45,828 nucleotides of DNA, from assembly GCF_000499385.1 (NCBI RefSeq), contig NW_013653179.1:1-45828 (forward strand), in the 5' to 3' direction. Both the position numbers and the translations under genes were made by a program. Positions within the stretch are counted from its first letter, which is position 1. Each line of letters begins with the position of its first letter. The DNA comes from Eimeria necatrix. Taxonomy: Eukaryota; Apicomplexa; Conoidasida; Eucoccidiorida; Eimeriidae. Below the pieces are notes generated by a model. That model made no database searches. It had not been told where the DNA came from and was given only the letters and a program-made list of their open reading frames with translations. Positions 1-13,900 of the stretch are shown piece after piece.

Positions 1-309
1 GCACCCACCCACCCACGCAGGCAAATGACACAGAACGTACAGCGGCGAACGCAACCCGCTTGCTTGGTGTAATAATTCAAGCCCCATATAGCGCATGAAA
101 GGCATGACAGCTCACATGCGCGACATACTGCAATGCCTAATCTACGTGATCAAGTCCTTGATGCTTTACATCTAGTGAATCGCCTGTTGATAGAAAACAC
201 AACGCGTCTGCAATAACTAAATCACCAAGTGCCAACTCCGTGAGGAACTTGCACGCAGACAAGCTAAGTAGACATGTACAAAGACGCACGGGAGCGCCTC
301 GCTCAACAC

Positions 310-3300
310 GGCCTGCCATGCACGGCTACAACAGTGGAGCGCCATAATTTAATTGCGCTGAATCACGCTTAACGAATACACAGAGTGGACAGAAGTATGA
401 TGGTAACCCCCCCCAAATCCTCAGAGTTCTTGATCTGCAACTGTAAAGCTGCGGCAGCAACCTACATCCTGTGTATACCGAATGCCGGGCTTTCAAAAAG
501 CTTCTGCGCCTCATACAGGATCCCACTTTTGCTACATCATGGTGGGACCGGATAAAATCGGTTTGACGTCTATGAGAAGGGCGATGCGGAGCCCTAGTGG
601 CTGCTCTTCCGGACCGTCAGCATCGCGAAACACATGTTATGCTCTTGGTGTCACAGGGATCGCGTAGTCAGCAAACAACGCGAGCACGCGCAAGTAAGGT
701 GCTTACCAGCAACTGTAGGTGAGCACTGGACACTCCAAAAATACACCACACTTGACACAGTGTGTGGATGCTTGCAACACACTTGCTGGAGGGGCCACAG
801 CTCACCCAAGTACCTTCAGCACTTCTCCCTGCGACCGGCTGTGAAAGATCACGAACGACGCGGAAAGGCATCATGGTAAATCTACCAGCCACGCATATTC
901 GATGCGTCATCAGCCGAGTACGGAAACAGCACAAAGAGAGCATGCTATACACACTTTCTGAAATATTGAGAGCAACACACAGCGTTTTGTGGCATTCACC
1001 AACAACTCATGGTTAGACGCTTCGATAGTTCCCAAGAGATATACACACCCAAAAGCCTTAAAGTGGCTCTGGCGCACTATCTATACCAACAGTCTGTCAC
1101 CTCTGCTTAGTTCTGACAATATCGGACTGACACAAGGATCTGCACATGCCGCAACTGCGGCTTTATGCGAAACGAATGCGACGAGAACAAAAACGTACAA
1201 GAATCCCGGAACCCACAAGCTGATCATGCCAAAATGCAGCTCATTCGAAAGACAAGTACACCATGCGCCTGGGCAAGCGCCTGCACAAACGCAACGCGAC
1301 AAAAGGTAGCTTGGGGTAAAGAGAAGACAGTTAGCACTTCTCTGAGAAGGAAGATAAGCTACACAAATGACCGTTGTCCATATATCCAGCCTTGCTACGC
1401 AAATAGCAGGAAGAAAACGCACCTTCTTCAAATACACGACGCGCAAAACGCAGTTGTAGCGTGAGAAGTTCATACGAACTACATATTGACATACATATTG
1501 CATGTGAGAAGGCTCAGAAGCAACAAACGTCTCTGGCACTCTGTTGAGTGATTTATGTGCTATCTGGAATACTCTATTTGATGTATTGTTGCTAGGCCCA
1601 CTTCATTACCGGGCTCGGCGCACTTACTTGCTGTCCGCCAGCCAGAAATTCAATCACCAAGGGACCCTCTTTTTTCCTTCTCGCGCTCGAATCTATCAAT
1701 TGGAATAGAGAATCCTGGGTAGGACTTCCCTACGCTGATAATCTGCCACCTTACACATTGGTCACAAATAGCACGCGAATCTCGGTTATTTTCACTGGCA
1801 AGAAATAAAGCAACCGCAAAGCTAGGGAGTGGCGAACGAAATGCCAGAGAAAAAAATTGTTCTTTGGCTTTTGAGAGGCGTTCAATGACAATTGTGTCAG
1901 ATCCGCAAGCCCCAGGAAATGCAAAGCCACTGACCTAAATACAATCCACTGGAGGCGCACCCAAACAATCCCCTCACCCAGGGTCGCGCCGACGTACAAG
2001 CTGTTCGAACAAACTCTCAATGCTGAGGCAACTCCGCTTAAGACTAAAGCTGCCTAGGACTGAACAAAATTACATTGCCGCTGCCGCCTCTTGTTTACAG
2101 AACGGAGGTGTGCAGTGTTTGCCGCTCGAGGCATTCATCTGCGCCCACAGGAGCAGTATCACTGAGCACTGATCAAACACGCCACGTACCAGCTACAGAA
2201 AACATGTTTGTTAGGGCCAAGAGAATAGACATTGCGTTAGTATCTCGTTTCCTCAATTCGGACCAGATAAAAAAGACAAAACATTGTAGCAACGGGAATA
2301 CTCACCACGGAAGGCGCCTCTGTGGTGGCTAGTACAACCAAAATGGTTCCCTACCATATTTTCTGGGATCTACTTACTTCCTGAATTTGTGCAGGATGCC
2401 ACCTTTGAAGGACGAAAATTGAACTCGTTTGCAACTCGAATCGCATAGCAATGTGTGACGATTATCGCTCTCGAAGGACTTTTAACGTGTCGCCATGCCC
2501 GTGCGACTTTGATGCGGACGCGTATTTCGAGACAAAGGAAGTCAAGCATAACACTCCTCCATGCTTTATGCACACAAATTTTCAGGAGAGATTCGATTGA
2601 CGTGGGTCAACAACGCACATGCTGCGTATGAACAGGATCTCCTTGTAAGCTGTGGGTGGAGCATTCGAATCATTTGTATGTAGCTGCCGCTATCTGAGGG
2701 CAAATCATGCACCTGCATTCCAGGCGACGTCAACGCACCTTCTGATTTCAAACAAAATGACGCCATAGAGAATTGGAATTGACGAAAGCTTTTGCGCGTG
2801 AGGATAAGAAAGATTAGTACACGCGACATCCGTGTCCAACGCACTTCCTATATTCCCAGAATACGATACAGTGCATGACCTCATGAGGCCTCCGAGCGTC
2901 TAGTCTTGCAAAAAGTGGCAGAAGACAAGAATGGTTTGTTCCCGGTAAAAGTGCCCTCCGTTGCGTTTGAAAACAATTGACAGCTACCAGCCTGCGCTGG
3001 CAAGATTAACTGGGTGCCTGAAATATTTGTGATTTTACGAACTTCCTGGATTTTTACAGACCGACAACTTCAGGAGATAAGCGAAACGAAGCAATTGCTT
3101 GAGATCGCCAACGTGCGGGAGCTAGCGAGGATAGCGTGCTCTAGCATGGGCGCTTTGTTTACATAGACGCACTGGCTGGCATGCCCAGCCCACTGAACGA
3201 CCGCTGCAGTAACATATGGCGCAAACGTTCATATTCACGCGAAGACCAACATTCACCAAACCCCTGCTACGTTTGTCAGTTTCGTTCGATAGTCCTCCAG

Positions 3301-4929
3301 CTCCTCAAAGCTATAAGAAATGGCGGCTTGAACGAACGAACGGCACGAGCACACCGTTGAGCACACAACAAAGATATCGTTTGCTGTTGTGAAGCTGACA
3401 ACAAAACGCACGCTCTGTATTTTCGGAAAATGATTCCCCCCAAACTCAAAAGGCACGTTTGCGAAATTACAAATGCGAAGCGCACGACGTCAACAATAAA
3501 TAATGCTTTCGTGCAGCAAACTGCATTGACGCACCATCTACAGTTGCAAGGAACACTAAGTTGGACGATCTAAGTAGCATGTCCATTCAAAAGCACCAAA
3601 TTTACACAAGAAATTGAGGTGTTGGAATGTCGACGAAGGCACCAGCCAGCAAGTTTTAAACTGCAAAATGATTAAGTACAACGAAGCTTTGAAGGCAAGT
3701 CTCGACGATTCAACATCGCTTAGGGTACGTGGCTGCTTCTCACGCACTCTCTGAGTTCGTTAAAGATATCACGCACTAATGGGTGCCATGAAAGCTGGCA
3801 AAAGGAAGACGACCTATAAACAGCTTGGCCAGTGAAAGGCGTGAGGCTTTGCCTGTAGACGTACCTTCTGTGTTTTCATGGAAAACAGAGGCAACTGCTG
3901 TGAACATTTGTGGCTCCTCCGTGCAGCACAGGTACGGAAGAGGCACCCATAAGAGGTGGACAGCAGAATCATTTAGAATTGTGATACCCATCTAAAAAAT
4001 CAGATATGTGCCTGCGGTGTAGAGACGTTCACGGACTTCCTGAAGTTGCAAACATGATAAGTGCTGGTCGAGACATGCAAACCAACTGTAAGGCAAACTG
4101 TAAGGCACTGTCAAATCCCAATTTAACAGTGCTTTACAATTGATTTGCATTGCAATGTAGTCTGATATGTCTAGCGTTCCGATGCAGACGCGCCAACGTA
4201 CTTCCTGCATTTCCAAGGTTACTCATTGCATCCACTAACGGCATGATCACTAGGAAATGTGTCAAATTGCAGCAAAGATAGCCTGAACAGTTGCGCCTTT
4301 AGTCACATGTTCCTCGACTCACCTCCTGATATTGTAAGAGATCCAACCCCGAAGAACAAATGGAGCAGCTAAACAGGTGAATTACGTATCAAAAACAACC
4401 TGAAGAAATCAACATTCTTTCAAAGGCAAAACTGCAACGCACAGTCTGAATTTCCAAGAAGTAAACGAACTAAAGCCATGCAGTAGAAACTTGCATCATC
4501 ATCTTGGAGTACTCCATGTATGACTGGAGACAACGGTAAATCAATTGTGTATCTGGGGTGTGACTGTATCCATATTCACTATTCACTGTATATTTTGCCC
4601 GAAGCGACATTATTCAGCATGGAGAAACGTACCTATGCGGGAAACCCAGCTGAGTACTCCCCTACATCTACACAACTGATAGAAACCTGCGAATTACGTA
4701 CCCACGAATGCCCAGTGGTTGCTGACAAGCGTCTTCGTTGCCGCCCAAAAAACGAAGCGCACTCAGTCCAAGTCTACGGCATTGGCGAAGCAACGGACTA
4801 GCTGAAATTGCAGGAAATAGGGCAGCAAGGGACATCATCTCGGCATGCTTGGTAAGGCAGTTGCTGCGCTTTTTGCAGAGTACTGCAGATGCCATATCTT
4901 TTGGCTACGAATTGTTTCCAACGCACTGG
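310..4929 (-). CDS. Codon-exons, block 9 (most 3' part of the window)
   Basis: Triplets in reading order (* AAG acceptor): 4927 CCA P; 4799 CTA L; 4443 ACT T; 4323 GAG E; 4202 GAA E; 4037 GAA E; 3865 AAG K; 3748 AGA R; 3535 ATG M; 3412 AGC S; 3173 CCA P; 3043 GAA E; 2845 GAA E; 2739 AAG K; 2619 CAT H; 2378 GAA E; 2190 CTG L; 1998 CTT L; 1628 CAA Q; 1476 TTC F; 1423 AAG K*; 1217 CTT L; 1078 ATA I; 955 AAA K; 783 CAA Q; 466 GAT D; 310 GCC A. From 4323 to 1998 the residues are mostly Glu, Lys, Arg and Leu, as in an amphipathic helix. Donors from 1628 to 4443 are strong; those at 310 and 466 are weaker. No stop triplet appears before the window ends, so the 3' end of the gene lies outside. Bases 1-309 contain only weak candidates (for instance 126, donor GTCGCG). 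Confidence 0.72.
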
Positions 4930-7900
4930 CTGTGAAAACGACGCACATGATACCTTTGTTAACAGCACAGTACACGGAATGAAACTTTAAAAAAAATGCA
5001 TCTGGCTAATGCTATTGAAGAGTGCTCAACTACACCACGGGTGCGCGCCCATGCACAAGATCTAAGTGGCTTGGGTGTGAAGGACACGTGCACCACTAAC
5101 CGCCTGTGTGCATTCGTGATTCACCGCACAATAGTATATCACGAAGCAAAGACTGCTGCCATTTTGTACCTTGTGTCCTTGCGTACCTGCAGAGCAGAGT
5201 ATGGCTTGAGCACAGGCACAGAGCTCGTCAGGAAGGACTCCCGCTGTAGCGTGGACCATATAATCGCAGCACTTGGGAGCAATCACCCACTGCTGGGAGC
5301 TCATGAAGCGAAACCACAATACTGCTCATTTGATCCCTATTATGAGATTATGCGGCGGGCGCCATGCAAGAACCAGCGCAGAGTCTCGATATATCGAACT
5401 TGCTCCAAGTGCATGGTCAGACGGAAATGCTTTGTTTAGAGTCGCAGCATGCAAGGCGCTACAGACTAGACACGCAACGACGAAAAGGCTGAAGCGAATA
5501 CCTATATGAATTCATTAGACCTTGAGACATCTTACAAAGAGAAGAGCAACGCACTCCCTTAATCTATGAAACGCAGGCAAAGCACCAAGAAAGCAGCAAC
5601 GTACATGACGACCGTTTCTGGCATGATATTCCAAGCTGTACAAGTAACAGTGGCGCGCACTTCCTGACAGGCACACAGCCTACAGATTCCCTAAAATAAG
5701 TGCACGCATGAACAGCAGTGGCCAATGGTGCTCATTACCACTCCCATAGATAGAGACTGTGCAGATGATGTGCGAAGTGTGAAGCAACGAACTGCCTGGA
5801 TGTTACAGCTTACCGGTTCCTTTGAACATCAATAGCACTTTAAAAGGTGGACACCAACTGTGAATGCCACTCCTGATAAAATGCAAGAGTGCTCAAACGC
5901 ATAGTAGAAGACAGAAGAGTGGCAAACGTACGCCAAATTAGCAAAAGAACATAACGCGAGCGTATGCTCGACAAGCACGTCACTAGCCAGATCGTGTTAG
6001 AGATACGGTGAGTGCGTTTTCTAGAATGAATGCCCTGAAGACAAACCATGCATTTTTTGTGGGGAAATGGAGACGCTCTCGAAATTGTGTTACCTGGTAC
6101 GCACTATCTGTGCGTGCATCATCGCCGAAGAGTTCAGAAGACACGACCAGTGAACAGGACCCCTACTCTCAATACGACAACGGCAAGCATACAGCAATTT
6201 GACCCACCATCTGTTCATCTCAGGCCCTAATACACGGTCGATCTCTCAGTATCATGCAAATCAAACGCTGCCTCGGCCGATTAGTCGGAAGGTGAGATTG
6301 AGGTAGTCAAACGAAATCAGTCGCACCACTGTAGACGATAGTTACACGAAGCAGCATATTAAATGTGCGCTCATACAAATGCAAGAGTTATGAAATACCT
6401 CCTCTTCATGGCTGTTCAATGACAAACACACTTCCTGCAAGTGTGCAAAATTGATACGATCCCAAAGTCGTAAGCGAGAATTTGCAGCACAGATCCTATA
6501 GCCGTCCTCAGACATAAACATTTTGTTTTTCATGTGGCTCACGCTAAATCTAGGACAAACGCACTTCCTGCGAAGACACAAGGCGAGGCAAAGCTACCTA
6601 AGAAGGAATTCCAGCTGTGTGCATGCGGGATAGCTTGCCAACCCATAAACGTTCCCGAAGAATGTCCGCACAATTATCTGGTACAGCTCTGTCGAAGTGC
6701 TGAAGCTAAAATACTTCTGCACTCAAAATCCGTACATGCTGACAGTTGAGCCAGCCAGTAGGCACTCACTGGGAAATGCTACCGTCTTTTTGGTCGGTTC
6801 AATTTTTGAGTTTTATCTGGTGGGCTAGACAGGCGCCAACTTTCAAATACTTCTAGTTAAACTCGCTTGGCGTACAATCTGGCAGTACTTAACCTTGTGC
6901 TAAAGGAATGCATGAACCACAGCAGTACAATTAAGTGCAAAATATGAGTGTTGACGATGTTAAAATAGCGACTATAAAAGCACCCTCTAGAATGTTGAGG
7001 ACGTCTTGGGACACAGACGGCCTCCAAAGTTTCTTTCTAAAGCATAAGTCTGGCAGGAAAACACGCAAGCTAATGCGACTCACTTTCTTTTTATATCCCG
7101 TGCGCCAGCTAAGCAGATCTTTCACATTAACAAGAGGAATGATTAATAAAGTAAGATCCAATTTTCGCGTCTTTTCCGGGAGAAAAAGAAAAGACGCACT
7201 AGCTATTGGACCAAGTAGAGAACAGGGCTGTTCTGGTGAGAGCATGATTTACGACATTTGGTATCTGCTCGCGTATTCCGCAGTCTCTTCACTTACTGGA
7301 GAAAAACATACGCTTGTTTTGCGAAAACACGTCCGGTGAATAATGCCCAGAAAACGTTTTTGCAGTGTTCATTGAAGCAGATATCCTATGTTCGAGTTGA
7401 TAAGATCACAACAGTCCAAAACGCGCAGAGAGCTTACTCGCTATGGCAAAAAACATCAAATTCTGCATAACTAATGTTTTCAGCAGTAGGGAAAAAGGAT
7501 TGTGTAATGCATGCTCGACAGGAGGCAAGGGGCGGCGGCGTAAGTAAGGTCCCGGAAGCACAATGCGTGGACAACGTAGTCATGAATGCGGATTGCGCTT
7601 TGTGCATCGTCACGTACGGTCTGAATTCGCACAAAACGACCTATCCCAGGAGCAAAATGATGAATGCGTTCGAGTTCATTTGACTGCGACCGATCCTAAA
7701 TTACCTTATAAGCGTGCTCTTTGCTGCCAAGCATTGCGGAGCGAGCAAAATGTGTGGGTGCAAAAGATCAGTGCAAATTGCCTCGATCTATGGAGCCGTT
7801 AAAGCGAGGCATCACTTCTGAATAATCGGTTAGCAACCCGGTATACCGATATGTAAACGTACGGCCTGATGTGGCACGCGCGCAGAGCGTTAAAGCGTCA

Positions 7901-10900
7901 GCGGAGCTCTCTGACTGTGTCGGCAAGTCCCAATTGGCAAACTGCGCTTTTGGTGAACAACTACGTAAACGTACTTGCTAGATTTAACCGAGACAACGTC
8001 TCCAGGAAATAATTAAATCTCCAACCATTTTGGCGTGAATGCTGGCGTAAAAATGCCAAGCGTGCATGAACTCACCGCCTGGATGGTCACCAGCCAGCAG
8101 CCGCAAAATATTCTGGCCTCATTCATTTGAACTGGTTTCCTTGCAAAAGCCGGTGCTGATTCACTGGACTTGAATCTGGTGTGCACGTGCATCAGCACAC
8201 TTCCTGAATTCGAAAGAGTAGCAACTTTAACTGGTGAGGGGCACTGTCATTTAACGCAGTTTAATCAGGGTCTAAATCTGCAAGCCTGCTACAAACTTTA
8301 GTATGCCGGTGTTCGTACATACCTCCTGCGTTAGCAGGCGAACATACAACGAAAGACCAAGTGACACAAGACACGTCCAGCAAGCTTTAGACCTCGGCAG
8401 CTGATACCGGTAATTATGCACAGAGACTTGAAGGTCTTTGAGAAGCTGCGTGTGCAGACAAAAAGGGATACCAGAATCACCAAGAGTCGCGTGGCTATGC
8501 CAACGTGGAACAAAGGGTTAATCGCCATGTGCTTGCTAATCCACGCACAGCCTGGTGACATTATCAAGTCAGTTGATTCCATATGGTTTTCCGTTTGCCT
8601 ATGGATTCAGGTGGTCAGGAAGAGTGCAAAGCTGTCAGTCCAGACCAACGTACTGGCTAGTGGCGGGATGCACATTCAGCAGACCTTGGTGATCGACAGC
8701 AGTTGCGACCCCTAGTGTACCAGTGCATCACACGAATGACTACATACGCGCCGAATGATGTTTAGAAGGCTCAGCTTTCCCGTCCACAATTTGGGGAGTA
8801 ACCTTTGCAAAAAACCGTTGCCATTTTCGAGCAAACCCTACAACGCACGCTCTACATGTCTAGAAGGCTACGTATCAACTTTGCCGCTGCAGCAACATTT
8901 TTGAACTGCAAGCCTAGTGCAAGTCTCACGAGAAACTAGGTACTATACTGAAGTGTCTAAGCGTCGACGCACCATCTAAGGTTGCAGCGAAGAGCGTCCC
9001 GTTATGCAAAACAGCATAGAAACCTGGGCTTGTAAACGCCGCACTGTTTGAATGAAGGGTCAACCAACAGAATGCCTCCAAGATGTGGACGGAGACGCGG
9101 GCGGTGGGAAATCGGGCTTGAATCGCGCTGAAATTTCGAAAGCTAAAGCTCATCTGTTGGTTGCAGAATTCGTGTATCAACGGACGAGCTGACATCGCAT
9201 ACCGAACAGTATTATCAGGGATCGCGAATACACCAACCAGTTAAAAACATGCCGCACATAACCACAGAAGACAACCACCTTACTAACTATTTGCGTCCAC
9301 CTTACTCTCTGTTCATGAATCACGGCAAGGTTACACGATGTGGAGGCAACTCATCACACGTTTTGAGGCCACCATGAACCTTGTTGAGGTTCGAACAAAA
9401 AGAAACGAAAAAGCTGTTAAAAAATGTCAAGAGCAGCGTCCATTGAGGGAAAAGGCTTCATAACTCTGCAAGCCATTGCTACATACAGTTAAAGCAAAAT
9501 GAGCGGTAACTCAGGCGTCCTAGTACTGCAGAAAACTGCAGCAGGGTTACGCACAGTACAGTGTCTGAAGTGCATCCTGGCTACTTTAGAAACAGAGCCA
9601 CTAGACGTACAAACTCCTAAGTTGCCAATCGAAAATGTTCTGCTCCGCCAGACCTGTCCTGCGTTCCACAGATTGCAGTACAACAATAACTCACTCAATC
9701 TCTCATGCATGGCTGCCAACAGCACGAGCTTCTAAAATCCCCCGCTCACAGGCTGAGGGCAGGTTCGATTAGGTACAAACTCTTTAGGATGTGAAAAGCA
9801 GGCACAAAATTGACAAAATGCATGGAAAACAAATCGCACCTAAAAGGTGCGTCGTAGCTGCCAAGCATTGCTTCAAGCTGGAGAACTGTTTGCTTATGTC
9901 CATAGAACCATTTTCTCACAGGCTGCCGCAGAAAGGCACGGAACTGGACGCCACATGCTGACATGCAAGTCAAGACGCTGTAGCAACAACACTAAAAAGA
10001 CCGGTGCCGAGGCAAACGTATCCCAAAACATTTGCACGTCCTTCCTAAAGAACCTGATGATTGATAAAGCAGAAAACCGGGACCAGCTCAACGCTGAGCA
10101 CCTACGATAAAGCAGAACGTCAGAATATATCACACTAGTGTAGCAAGGATTTGAACCAATCCTATGAAGCAACGCGTCAAGACCTTCAGTGTAGAAATAA
10201 GTCAAGAGGTAGCGTAAGACAACTACAAAGTTAGAACGAAACGAACTCAGCCGTTCAATGCTGCAATGCGTTACTCACGGGCTTCGCAACACAAATAGCA
10301 GAGGAATTGCTAAGCCTCGCTCAAGAGCTGCAGCTTGGAGAGCGATGTGAGATGGCGAATAACTGTGAGTAGTGCAAAAAGAATGCTCGTGGCCTGATAA
10401 GTTAAGGTGGAATTACTGCCAAAATGCAAGCTGAGGTCAATCGCTCACAGCTGCATCATGGCACTCACTCCCTGCACAACGGGAAAAAGGAACGCGGAGA
10501 GCCCAAAGTCCGCCCCATAATCGCACCGTGCAGAGGGTAAGAGCAAGCTGCTGTTCTCTAGCAGAATACGTCGATGTAATCGCACAGAACTTGCAGCTCC
10601 GGCAGACTATGCCTAGACCACTGTTTGAATAGGAGCACAACCCACTTGCTATGCATACCGGCCAGAAAAGTGCCAGTATGTGGTGCTAAATGCTTGATTG
10701 CATTGTAACGAAATCAATGTGCTCAAACTACTGCACCAGGATGCGTCGCAGGTATCCGTGAATCTTGGGTCCGACTCTTTAGAAACGAGTGCAACCCACG
10801 CTCTGAATTGTCGGGGAGTGCTGAAACAGCCGATATGCCGCGGTGCAAATGCCGCAGCAACATTCGCTGTGAAGCGCTGCTCTGCTGTGCGGGTTCTATG

Positions 10901-13900
10901 CATAGAGCGTGTTAGGGCCATACAACACACCTCCTGGGTATACGAAAGGTTTCCGGCATCCTCTGGGTGCTGCTATACATCTAAAGCAACGTGCAGACGA
11001 GAGCAGCCGAGAATCATGCAATTCTTATGCAGGAGATGAATTTGGGAACTGCCTGAGTTTAGTCCTGCAGTTCCTATGCAACGAAATGAATTGCGACTGA
11101 CCACCAGCACCGCATCTTTCAACTGAAAATTTCGTCGTGTTTTCACAACAAATTCAGATGTAGCCGTCATGTTCAGTGCATTTAGCCAGAAGCATCAGCC
11201 CGCATCGCGACCCTGTCACAGAGTATTCAGGTGTCCAGCCTCACGATATAAGGTTGCTGCGACGGGATTTGACACGAATGCTCTCTTGCGCAGTTGTTGA
11301 GTTGCAGTTAAATGCGATCCAAAGAAATTTCCAGCGCACAGCCTGCTCATGACGAGGGCAGAATTGGCCCAGAAACAACGCGCTTGTACGTGTGTAGCAA
11401 AAGCCATGCAAGCAGCCGTTTGTGAAAAGCAAACACCTGATATGCAGCTAGGGACTCTCCGGTCGTGGAACCCCACAGCAATGTCTTCAAAGGCTTCCAT
11501 AACTCACGCGCCGCTACGTATGCCAACAAGAGACGGGCTCCTTTAACTAACATCCTGAACCGTAGGTCAGCAAATTGCCGTGCTTGCTGTAGATGAGCGG
11601 AACAATATCAGCAAGCTTGTTCATAGCTGTCCGCAATTCACCTTTTTTTCAATGCAATCACAACAAACGTACTCGCTGCAAGGAATGTAAACCGTTTCCG
11701 CTGACTTACATCTGGAGGTTGGAAAAGAGCAAAATGCTCGATGACAAGCGGCCATCGCTTAAGGAAGAAATTACTGCTAATTCCTTCCTCAGCCTTTCCG
11801 CAGCACGTTGGGGAGGAGCGCAGCAATCACTTCAGGCTCTGCCATACGCACGATCTGCCAGGTTCAGCCGCCCTACCAGCTGTTACAATTGCTTCCGATT
11901 GCTCACGTCAGCATGATGCAGACTTTCCTGCTACACAGAAGTGTTAAGTGCCCGCCATGTCCCGAGGCCGAAGAGTACTTTATTCGGCTCACAATCTAGC
12001 AAACGAAGATTTACGTATCAAGTATCGACGAAATGCAACATCTAGCCGACATTCGCGAAGCACCAAAATTCCAGGCAGTGCTACAAAAATCTCACAACAT
12101 AGAGGCTCATGCCATTACGGACAGTGTTGGTAAACTAAAGTATACGTGCTTGCTGGCTCCAGGATTCGGGTGTGCGTGTTCGCATATTACAATATGCGAG
12201 GTTGTCAGTGCACTGCATGACTTACTTGCTATGGTGTAAATAAGCAGCAAGAAGGCTGTGCTGGAACGTTCTGGACGGTAAACAAAAGATAGCTTCACAA
12301 TTTTTGCTCGGTATGTGGGCAGATGAGTCGCACTTCCTGCTTGATCGAATACCCAACGATGCAACTGACCTGTCACGCAAAAAAGCCACATTCTGCAAGA
12401 AAATGAGCTAGCAGATGTTGTAGACTGCTATCAAAACAAAGACATCTGCCCAACTTAACAGTACAGAGCTACCTTTTAAAGAACAGTTGTATCGAGGCAT
12501 GCGCCCGCAGATTTAAAGCTTGCCATCACCATTCACGGTGCACAGAAAAGCTCTGCATAGACTACACGGCGCACGATCTTTGCAAGTAATTCAGAAAACC
12601 TTGGACAAATTTGAACTGCATTCCTTGTTTCGCCAAGTAAAACCGCTTTCTGCATCACAGATGCTCTGAAAAACAAAGTGATACGAAGAATAGCGTACGC
12701 TCTGGCATCCCGCGCAGGGAGAAGGAAAGCTACCTATATACAGAAGCTATTCATCTGTAAAAACTTATGTGCTGGCGGCCATGACCAGGAGGGTGTGTAT
12801 TAATAGCAGTGGCAGCCTCGTAATATTGATAGCGGGTTTATAACCAGAGTGAGCGTTCTAAAACACCAATGCAGACGCACTCGCTTTTGCAGCAGCAAGC
12901 CAGCGTGTACACGCTAGAACACGTTATGCACTTGTCAGCAACGCTTACTAATCGCGTTAAAGCAGATGAGAATGTACGTTCCCGCTCTCCATAAAAAGCC
13001 GCACTCCCTGTGCGTTGGATTGCGCCGAAAATCAATGAAAGCGCATTTTCAAAAACATATCCCAAATCTAATGGACAAATAAGTACATGAGGGGGGATGC
13101 AGCTCAGTTGATGCAAGGATTGCTGCAGCACCCTCTCCAACCCAACTCACTTTCTATACAGAGGAAAGTACGCCTCAAAACTGGTGCACTATAGTGAGGC
13201 GTGCGAACAAACGAAAGCCACGCATTTGGGAAAATCCATATGGAGGCTGTGCCAGATTTTGTCAAAAGCATCAACAACCGCCCTCAAACGCACGTTCTGC
13301 AAAGCATGTACATTTTCACCTGTTCTGCCCTGTACGACTCCGCACTGTCAAGCAAAGCACGCCCTGATCCGATCGGGGTATCTGGCATACGTCCTGCATT
13401 GAACATCCACTGATGAGCAGTCCACAGTGGCAACAGAAATTTCGTTGCAACACGCCTACCTCGAAATTACACCGTTGCAAGCCTAAATCCTTAGCTGCGT
13501 CTACTAAAAGTGTCTGTTGCTGCGTGGAAAAGCCGATGACGCACAATCTGAGCACCCCGTCGCTGCCGTTGGAAGCCGCTGGCCTGAAATGTCGGAAGAT
13601 TCGCCGAGAAATCAGCGTGGCACGCTGCCTTAAATTGTCTTGGTTCTACTAAGAACACACTAGCTGGATATGCAGAGAATCAAAAGGTGCCGCGACAACT
13701 AATGGGCACCTAATGCAAAGGGTAAGTGCATTCTGCTCGACCCATGAGTTCCACCCAAATAAGCCACTATCCAAAACAGCCGAATCGCAGAGGCCGTACA
13801 GTCTGAGCGAGAGCCGGGACAAGGAGCTGACAGGCATTCATTGAAAGTTCGCAATCATGTTGCATGCTCGTGTGGTGCCGCGCTAAACATCAGTGCACAA

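Noticed and set aside
6766..6768. Units whose triplet is a stop: TGA at 6766 and 45126, TAA at 7286, TAG at 27312.
   Set aside because: Donors are poor (GTGCCT, GTAATT, GTGAAG) or a different reading of the same bases fits better (AG/GT at 27312). They were not counted as exons.
11710..11711. Two-base exon-like sites with strong donors (11710, 36900, 28144, 10449).
   Set aside because: Each would break the frame that the stop-free triplets define. Their number fits chance pairing of a donor with a nearby AG.
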